Shown: positions 36,242-39,777 of the stretch, in pieces
Layout of the letters: each line of letters starts with the position of its first letter
Position numbering within the stretch: the stretch's first letter is position 1
Assembly (NCBI GenBank): GCA_007693745.1
Contig: REDA01000028.1
Span: forward strand, 1 to 39,777
DNA length: 39,777 nt
Source: Balneolaceae bacterium
GTDB lineage: Bacteria > Bacteroidota > Rhodothermia > Balneolales > Balneolaceae
Reading direction: 5' to 3'
The notes under the pieces: model-generated
Told to the model about the DNA's origin: nothing
Seen by the model: the letters and a program-made list of their open reading frames with translations, nothing else
The model's database searches: none
Translations under genes and position numbers: made by a program

Positions 36242-36277
36242 AAGGGCTTCGGTTGATCCCGGAGCCCTTATTTTTTT
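36242..36277 (+). terminator. Intrinsic terminator of the glutathione peroxidase gene
   Basis: Arms 36242-36252 and 36259-36269 pair over 11 bases with one G-T pair around a 6-base loop, followed by an A and seven T residues. It lies 39 bp after the stop codon. The remaining sequence up to the next gene at 36524 shows nothing I can identify. Confidence 0.9.
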
Positions 36278-36523
36278 CTAAAACGGACATAGGTTGAGTG
36301 CATTCCGCTTAATATAATATTCACAAAGCGTGGAAGACTGATTTTGCCGCACACTACTGTTTTTGAAGATGTTCTGAGTTGCAGTATTTCTTTCATTTTA
36401 TCAACTAAATAGCTCATACTGCCAAAACCGGTTACGCCAAACCGTTATAGACCTTCTGAATGCTGTTAAAGTTGCCTGTTCGGCACCTTTGTGTTACATT
36501 GTAATACAATTAAGATAACAACC

Positions 36524-36742
36524 ATGGATACAACACTTTCTATTCGCATCGATAAAGATCTTGAAGAACTTCTTGAACAGGCTGCCAGGCGAACCGGCCG
36601 CCCTAAAAGTGAACTTGTTCGGGAAGCCTTGCGACGGCAGTTATCGATCGAGTCATTTCAACAGCTCCGCAAAAAGCTTCTGCCTTATGGGGAAGCTCAA
36701 GGTTGGCTTACGGATGAGGATGTTTTTCGTGAAGTTTCATGA
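36524..36742 (+). CDS. Ribbon-helix-helix (CopG-type) antitoxin
   Basis: A 72-residue DNA-binding antitoxin. MDTTLSIRIDKDLEELLEQAARRTGRPKSELVREAL is split here as strand (TTLSIRID), helix (DLEELLEQAARRTG) and helix (RPKSELVREALRRQL), the classic RHH pattern. The C-terminal tail (YGEAQGWLTDEDVFREVS) should bind the toxin. I use the ATG at 36524; a GTG at 36491 is in frame but adds an unlikely leader. A PIN toxin gene follows after 87 bp. Confidence 0.88.
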   Translation: MDTTLSIRIDKDLEELLEQAARRTGRPKSELVREALRRQLSIESFQQLRKKLLPYGEAQGWLTDEDVFREVS

Positions 36743-36829
36743 GGGTGTTCATTCGTAATTTTAATGGACACACGGTTCACTCCTGAGTCAAATTTTGCAT
36801 TTGTTTAAGATTTATACCCGAAGTGTATC

Positions 36830-37231
36830 ATGAAGATATTTACCGACACGAATGTATTGGTCAGTGCCTTTACTGCAAGAGGGTTGTGTGCAGATCTGCT
36901 TGAAGTCATACTTTCTGATCATCAACTGATGACTGGAGAAGTCGTTTTAGATGAGCTAAGACGTGTATTGACTACAAAGCTCAACGTTCCCGAAAAAGAT
37001 GTTTCTGAAGTCATTCAATTTCTGCGTGGCTATCATGTAGAACCTATGCCCGAAAAACCGTCTGGAATAATAGTGAGGGATGAAGACGATCAATGGGTAC
37101 TGGAATCAGCGATACAGGCAAAAGCTGACATATTGATTACAGGGGATAAAGACCTTTTGGTTATATCAAAAAATGTACCGGGACTAAGGATTACCACGCC
37201 CCGAAAATTTTGGGAGCTGCTGAAAAAGTAG
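36830..37231 (+). CDS. PIN-domain toxin (putative TA system ribonuclease)
   Basis: A 133-residue PIN-domain protein of the kind annotated as a toxin-antitoxin PIN family. The acidic active-site residues expected for a Mg-dependent RNase are visible: Asp in IFTDTNVLVSAF (residue 5), Glu in LDELRRVL near 42, and two Asp in ILITGDKDLLVI near 103-105. Its partner is the RHH antitoxin upstream. The RNA target is unknown. The pair lies at the border of the accessory-looking right end. Confidence 0.9.
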   Translation: MKIFTDTNVLVSAFTARGLCADLLEVILSDHQLMTGEVVLDELRRVLTTKLNVPEKDVSEVIQFLRGYHVEPMPEKPSGIIVRDEDDQWVLESAIQAKADILITGDKDLLVISKNVPGLRITTPRKFWELLKK

Positions 37232-37576
37232 GTTCGGGCTGTAACAAAACAAATAATGTCTCAAAATTTTGAAATATTAATTTCAGACTGATCCGGGATT
37301 TTCCCTTCAGTTTCAATCAGTCCTTTCTTTCTCGCAGATTGAAATGCATTTTTGCCCTTTCATTTCCTCTGTTAGTTATGACAAAAGATCCTTTTGGTAT
37401 TGATTGTTCTGTATCTTGTAGGTATATTTATATCTCATTTGAAAAATCATATTGTTCTTTTTTCATACTGTTCGTTTGTGATTTTGGAGTATATAAAAAA
37501 AACCTTATGATTACAGAATTGATTACAAACGAATGTCAATACCTTGTAAAGTATTGATAAACAAAGATTTTAAAAT
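37232..37576. other. Intergenic, AT-rich, no gene seen
   Basis: 345 bp between the PIN gene and the first tRNA-like copy. An 8-bp inverted repeat TTTCAATC (37311-37318) / GATTGAAA (37337-37344) is the only structure that stands out. The promoter for the downstream tRNA should lie near the right end but I cannot place it with confidence. Confidence 0.4.
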
Positions 37577-37650
37577 GGTCCGGTAGTTCAGTTGGTTAGA
37601 ACGCCTGTCCCGATTACTCGGGAAGGTCGAAGGTTCTCGCCGGGAGTAAA
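37577..37650 (+). pseudogene. tRNA-Asp-like copy with anticodon arm replaced (copy A)
   Basis: The acceptor 5' strand and D arm are identical to the genuine tRNA-Asp 89 bp downstream. The anticodon arm is then replaced by the palindrome TCCCGATTACTCGGGA (37608-37623). The T arm is degenerate and no pairing acceptor 3' strand follows. It cannot fold into a working tRNA. Confidence 0.8.
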
Positions 37651-37665
37651 AGAATTTGAAATAGT

Positions 37666-37739
37666 GGTCCGGTAGTTCAGTTGGTTAGAACGCCTGCCTG
37701 TCACGCAGGAGGTCGAGGGTTCGAGTCCCTTCCGGATCG
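37666..37739 (+). tRNA. tRNA-Asp (GUC anticodon)
   Basis: A full cloverleaf. The acceptor GGTCCGG pairs with CCGGATC (one G-U), and the D stem is GTTC/GAAC. The anticodon stem CCTGC/GCAGG has loop CTGTCAC, reading anticodon GTC. The T arm is GAGGG-TTCGAGT-CCCTT, where the outer pair is G-U-type, and the discriminator base is G. CCA is not encoded. It is followed 5 bp later by an intrinsic terminator that also belongs to a 178-bp tandem repeat. Confidence 0.96.
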
Positions 37740-37744
37740 CAAGA

Positions 37745-37777
37745 GGCTGCTCATATTGATTATGGGCAGCCTTTTTT
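37745..37777 (+). terminator. Intrinsic terminator after tRNA-Asp
   Basis: Eleven-base arms (GGCTGCTCATA / TATGGGCAGCC, one G-T pair) around a 5-base loop, followed by six T residues. It terminates the tRNA-Asp transcript. Confidence 0.92.
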
Positions 37778-37818
37778 GTTTTATGAAATGGGTAAGATTG
37801 TCTAACTATGGTCTTACT

Positions 37819-37863
37819 ATGCATCATTTCAATATTCTTCATTCCGGTAGCTGGGTTGGTTAG
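37819..37863 (+). pseudogene. GIY-YIG gene 5' remnant 1
   Basis: An ATG-initiated 14-codon reading frame, MHHFNILHSGSWVG, resembles the start of the intact gene (MHHLYVLHSKS) and stops inside the tRNA-like copy. An 11-bp stretch upstream of its ATG is absent from the intact version. Confidence 0.6.
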
Positions 37864-37917
37864 AACGCCTGTCCCGATTACTCGGGAAGGTCGAGGGTTC
37901 GAGTCCCTTCCGGATCG
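37842..37917 (+). pseudogene. tRNA-Asp-like copy with anticodon arm replaced (copy C)
   Basis: The T arm and acceptor 3' strand are identical to tRNA-Asp. The acceptor 5' end and D arm are altered (GTTCA changed to GCTGG, so the D stem is lost), and the anticodon arm is the palindrome TCCCGATTACTCGGGA at 37872-37887. It is not a functional tRNA. Confidence 0.8.
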
Positions 37918-37922
37918 CAAGA

Positions 37923-37955
37923 GGCTGCTCATATTGATTATGGGCAGCCTTTTTT
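37923..37955 (+). terminator. Terminator, second repeat copy
   Basis: An identical copy of the hairpin and T-tract at 37745-37777, carried by the 178-bp repeat. Confidence 0.88.
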
Positions 37956-37996
37956 GTTTTATGAAATGGGTAAGATTGTCTAACTATGGTCTTACT

Positions 37997-38041
37997 ATGC
38001 ATCATTTCAATATTCTTCATTCCGGTAGCTGGGTTGGTTAG
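37997..38041 (+). pseudogene. GIY-YIG gene 5' remnant 2
   Basis: An identical second copy of the 14-codon remnant at 37819, displaced by 178 bp. Confidence 0.6.
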
Positions 38042-38095
38042 AACGCCTGTCCCGATTACTCGGGAAGGTCGAGGGTTCGAGTCCCTTCCGGATCG
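38020..38095 (+). pseudogene. tRNA-Asp-like copy with anticodon arm replaced (copy D)
   Basis: The same chimera as the copy at 37842, displaced by exactly 178 bp, with the palindrome at 38050-38065. Confidence 0.8.
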
Positions 38096-38100
38096 CAAGA

Positions 38101-38133
38101 GGCTGCTCATATTGATTATGGGCAGCCTTTTTT
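38101..38133 (+). terminator. Terminator, third repeat copy
   Basis: An identical hairpin and T-tract placed 30 bp upstream of the GIY-YIG start codon. Any transcript from the tRNA side should stop here, so the nuclease gene would need its own promoter or depend on read-through. Confidence 0.88.
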
Positions 38134-38163
38134 GTTTTATGAAATGGGTAAGATTGTCTAACT

Positions 38164-38433
38164 ATGCATCATCTCTATGTTCTTCATAGCAAATCATTAG
38201 ACAGATATTATGTGGGTCAGACAAAACAGGTTGAGAATAGACTGATCAAGCATAACAAAGGTCATTCAAGAGCTACAAAGGGTGGGATTCCGTGGGATTT
38301 GGTATTCAGCGTCTCTTTTAAAAGCAAAACAGAATGCCTCCGTGCGGAGAACTGGCTGAAGAAAATGAAAAGCCGCGTAATTGTTGAGCAGGTAATCAAC
38401 GGAGAGCTTGACCTGATGGATGTAATAAAGTGA
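38164..38433 (+). CDS. Small GIY-YIG nuclease-domain protein
   Basis: An 89-residue single-domain protein of the UvrC/homing-endonuclease-like GIY-YIG fold. The signature is LYVLHSKSLDRYYVGQT (residues 4-20), followed by the conserved Arg/His region VENRLIKHNKGHSRAT and the WDLVFSVSF strand. The Glu near residue 62 (LRAENWLKKMKSR) fits the metal-binding position. Short members of this kind occur as stand-alone genes in many bacteria without a proven role. The start codon coincides with the edge of the 178-bp repeat, and two damaged copies of its 5' end lie upstream. It converges with the integrase gene (63 bp). Confidence 0.88.
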   Translation: MHHLYVLHSKSLDRYYVGQTKQVENRLIKHNKGHSRATKGGIPWDLVFSVSFKSKTECLRAENWLKKMKSRVIVEQVINGELDLMDVIK

Positions 38434-38496
38434 AAGGGAAGAAAGGAGAGGAATCTTTGATCCCTCAATATACCTGTCAACTCAAAATTAAACCTA

Positions 38497-39456
38497 TCAC
38501 CTATCCAGCGGGCTTTTTACGCCTTTACCTCCCCGGTTTAGCACATGCGTGTAAATCATTGTGGTCTTAACACTATTATGGCCGAGCAGATCCTGTACTG
38601 TACGAATATCATAACCGTTCTTCAGCAAGTGAGTTGCAAAGGAATGCCGAAATGTGTGTGGGGTGACATGTTTTTGGATGTCTAAATTATTAATGGATCT
38701 GCTAACGGCTCGCCGTACATCACGCTGTGAAACATGGTACCTGTGGTGAACACCTGATCGTGGATCAACCGATCTTTTTTTAGATGGAAACAGATATTGC
38801 CATCGCAATTCTTTCGAAGCGTTTGGGTACTTCCGTGAAAGTAAATTCGGCAGAATAGTGCCTCCATAGCCCTTATTCAAATCATTTTTATGAAGTATTT
38901 TCACTTTTCCAATTTGTTTTTGAATTGGATGGATTAATGACTCCGGCAGCATGGTTACCCTGTCCTGTAAACCCTTTCCATTACGAACCGTAATCTGCCT
39001 GTAGGTTAAATCAATATCCAGAATTCTGAGCCTCAGAGCTTCAGAAATTCGCAGCCCTGAACCGTAGAGCAGACTCACAACCAGGCTGGGCACTCCTTCC
39101 AGTAATTGAATGACCGATATCGCCTCCCGCTCTGTTAGAACAACAGGGAGTCTTTTAGGTTTTTTTGCCCTTTTCAGTTTGTCTAGGTGTAGCAGTGGTT
39201 GACTGAGTATGTGGGAATAAAGAAACACAATGGCCGATAATGCCTGATTTTGAGTAGATGCAGCTACATTAAGATCATTTGCCAGATAGTTCAGATAGTC
39301 AACTACATCCTTCTCCGTCAGATATTTTGGATGAGTGAGGCCATGATACCGTACAAATCTGACAATCCACTGAGAGTAGGTTTTCTCTGTGCTGTAGCTA
39401 TAATTTCTACGCCTAATCTCTTCTTTAAGCCGGGTTAATAATTTCTTCTCATTCAT
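38497..39456 (-). CDS. intI: Integron-type integrase (IntI-family tyrosine recombinase)
   Basis: A site-specific recombinase. The core-binding domain covers about residues 1-100 and the catalytic domain the rest. Catalytic residues are Arg in GSGLRISEALRLR, His-x-x-Arg in PHTFRHSFATHL, His in LLGHNSVKTT and the nucleophile Tyr in MIYTHVLNRGG. Between them lies the segment diagnostic of IntI rather than XerC/D: LPNLLSRKYPNASKEL and WQYLFPSKKRSVDPRSG, aligning to the extra helix region of class 1 integrase. The end RGGKGVKSPLD is also IntI-like. At 319 residues it is intact. In integrons the attI site and cassettes lie on the 5' side of intI, which here is the right edge of the window. Confidence 0.92.
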   Translation of the reverse strand: MNEKKLLTRLKEEIRRRNYSYSTEKTYSQWIVRFVRYHGLTHPKYLTEKDVVDYLNYLANDLNVAASTQNQALSAIVFLYSHILSQPLLHLDKLKRAKKPKRLPVVLTEREAISVIQLLEGVPSLVVSLLYGSGLRISEALRLRILDIDLTYRQITVRNGKGLQDRVTMLPESLIHPIQKQIGKVKILHKNDLNKGYGGTILPNLLSRKYPNASKELRWQYLFPSKKRSVDPRSGVHHRYHVSQRDVRRAVSRSINNLDIQKHVTPHTFRHSFATHLLKNGYDIRTVQDLLGHNSVKTTMIYTHVLNRGGKGVKSPLDR

Positions 39457-39514
39457 ACTGTTTTTCTATGTATGAATTGAAAGAATCGCGTTGCTTACAA
39501 AAAGAATTTGATTT

Positions 39515-39617
39515 TTATCGGCGTTTTATTCGGACATTCTGATTATGCCGATAACTATTATTCGGACGAATCCCTTTGTTTACTTGCCTTGGATGGGATA
39601 TTGAATTATTATCGGAC
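39515..39617. other. Repeat-rich region upstream of intI, candidate attI / integrase binding sites
   Basis: An 8-bp inverted pair TTATCGGC (39515-39522) / GCCGATAA (39547-39554) is combined with direct repeats TTATTCGGAC at 39526-39535 and 39558-39567, plus a variant ATTATCGGAC at 39608-39617. CCGATAA and TTATTCGG face each other across 3 bp at 39548-39565. The position, 58-160 bp upstream of intI, is where attI is expected. The function is inferred. Confidence 0.35.
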
Positions 39618-39740
39618 ATCGGTGTTGTCAAAAACAGTGCCGGTAAATACATGTTATCCACCTGATATAAGGATCATCAATACTTATGAAATTTCCAATC
39701 CGTTAAGTAAATTATTGATGTCATTTAATTCCATGATCCT

Positions 39741-39777
39741 ATGATTACCAAGGAAAAAGTTAAAAAAGAGATTGATC
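39741..39777 (+). CDS. Possible start of a small gene cut by the window edge
   Basis: An open frame from ATG reading MITKEKVKKEID runs off the right edge. Its composition is like the N-terminus of small helical bacterial proteins, and its orientation, divergent from intI, is that of an integron cassette gene. A GTTAAGT heptamer (GTTRRRY type) lies 32 bp upstream at 39702-39708. Only 12 codons are visible, so this is tentative. Confidence 0.3.
   Translation, partial: MITKEKVKKEID

Larger units (their letters stand above)
37711..38166 (+). repeat. 178-bp tandem repeat (2 full copies plus a partial third)
   Basis: Copies run 37711-37888, 37889-38066 and 38067-38166 (partial), with a period of 178 bp and apparently no differences between copies in the shared parts. 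Each unit holds the tRNA-Asp T arm and 3' end, a terminator and a spacer. A short degenerate copy of the GIY-YIG gene start and a tRNA-like 5' half carrying the palindrome follow. In the third copy the spacer leads directly into the intact GIY-YIG gene. Confidence 0.95.

Noticed and set aside
37577-38095. Additional tRNA genes in the array
   Set aside because: Copies A, C and D have no anticodon arm, and each has at least one other broken arm, so only the copy at 37666-37739 is a credible tRNA.
37588-38110. Open frames on the minus strand reading RKGLEPST-type peptides, and plus-strand frames reading FESLPDRKRL
   Set aside because: These are translations of tRNA-Asp and its repeat copies, a well-known source of false genes.
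37711-38166. CRISPR array
   Set aside because: The repeats are contiguous 178-bp units containing tRNA sequence, with no short repeats separated by unique spacers and no cas genes.
39653-39661. TTATCCACC near the right edge as a DnaA box
   Set aside because: A single isolated site with one mismatch, expected by chance in a window of this size.
39508-39744. A 78-codon frame upstream of intI
   Set aside because: It starts with TTG, has no ribosome site, has a non-protein-like composition and covers the repeat cluster. It is more likely non-coding attI-side sequence.
36300-39777. Prophage or conjugative element
   Set aside because: There are no structural, replication, portal or transfer genes. 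The integrase is IntI-like rather than phage-like, and the 3' tRNA duplications are explained by the tandem array.

Overview
The window looks like a chromosomal segment from the Bacteroidota/Balneolota side of the tree. The evidence is indirect: many secreted β-barrel proteins ending in aromatic residues, a DUF5686/carboxypeptidase-regulatory-like outer-membrane protein, a DUF5777 barrel, an S16 protein with a long acidic tail, weak or absent Shine-Dalgarno sequences at many genes, and moderate G+C. Assignment to Balneolota is my inference; no rRNA gene is present to test it.

Left part (1-17.6 kb): nine of ten genes are on the minus strand. They encode phosphoglucomutase, a rhamnosidase-like glycoside hydrolase, a metallopeptidase-like/PD40/β-barrel fusion, signal peptide peptidase SppA, a small membrane protein, a DUF5686 outer-membrane protein, a cytidylate-kinase-like protein, a stand-alone AtuA-like domain protein and PurM. 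The exception is a plus-strand prolyl-oligopeptidase lipoprotein with a strong terminator.

At 17.7-18.19 kb an AT-rich gap carries nine perfect or near-perfect DnaA boxes and is the best candidate for the chromosomal origin. The change in dominant gene direction around it fits, although the adk-ffh block to its right runs against that trend.

Centre (18.2-24.4 kb): dtd and an alkaline-phosphatase-superfamily metalloenzyme are translationally coupled. They are followed by the minus-strand block ffh, rpsP, rimM, trmD, rplS, adk. The rpsP product is several times the usual S16 length and starts with TTG.

Right-centre (24.8-36.2 kb): mostly plus-strand genes. A Rieske/YceI/DUF5777 cluster is followed by a Phd-RelE/ParE toxin-antitoxin pair, an outer-membrane protein, fabI, ruvC, ruvA, a PhoB/PhoR-like two-component system and mannose-1-phosphate guanylyltransferase. 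A minus-strand three-gene operon (barrel, unknown, MBL hydrolase) and a glutathione peroxidase follow.

Right end (36.3-39.8 kb) is accessory in character. It holds a ribbon-helix-helix/PIN toxin-antitoxin pair and tRNA-Asp(GUC), which is surrounded by three chimeric tRNA-like copies whose anticodon arm is replaced by a palindrome. A 178-bp tandem repeat carries the tRNA 3' end, a terminator and the 5' end of a GIY-YIG endonuclease gene. The intact GIY-YIG gene is next, then an integron-type integrase (IntI) whose attI/cassette side runs off the window.

Three copies of a ~138-bp inverted-repeat element (10.15, 22.92 and 33.61 kb) sit directly behind gene 3' ends and show compensatory changes in a predicted stem. 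The elements most worth following up are the tRNA/GIY-YIG mosaic, the origin-like region, this dispersed element and the integron platform.
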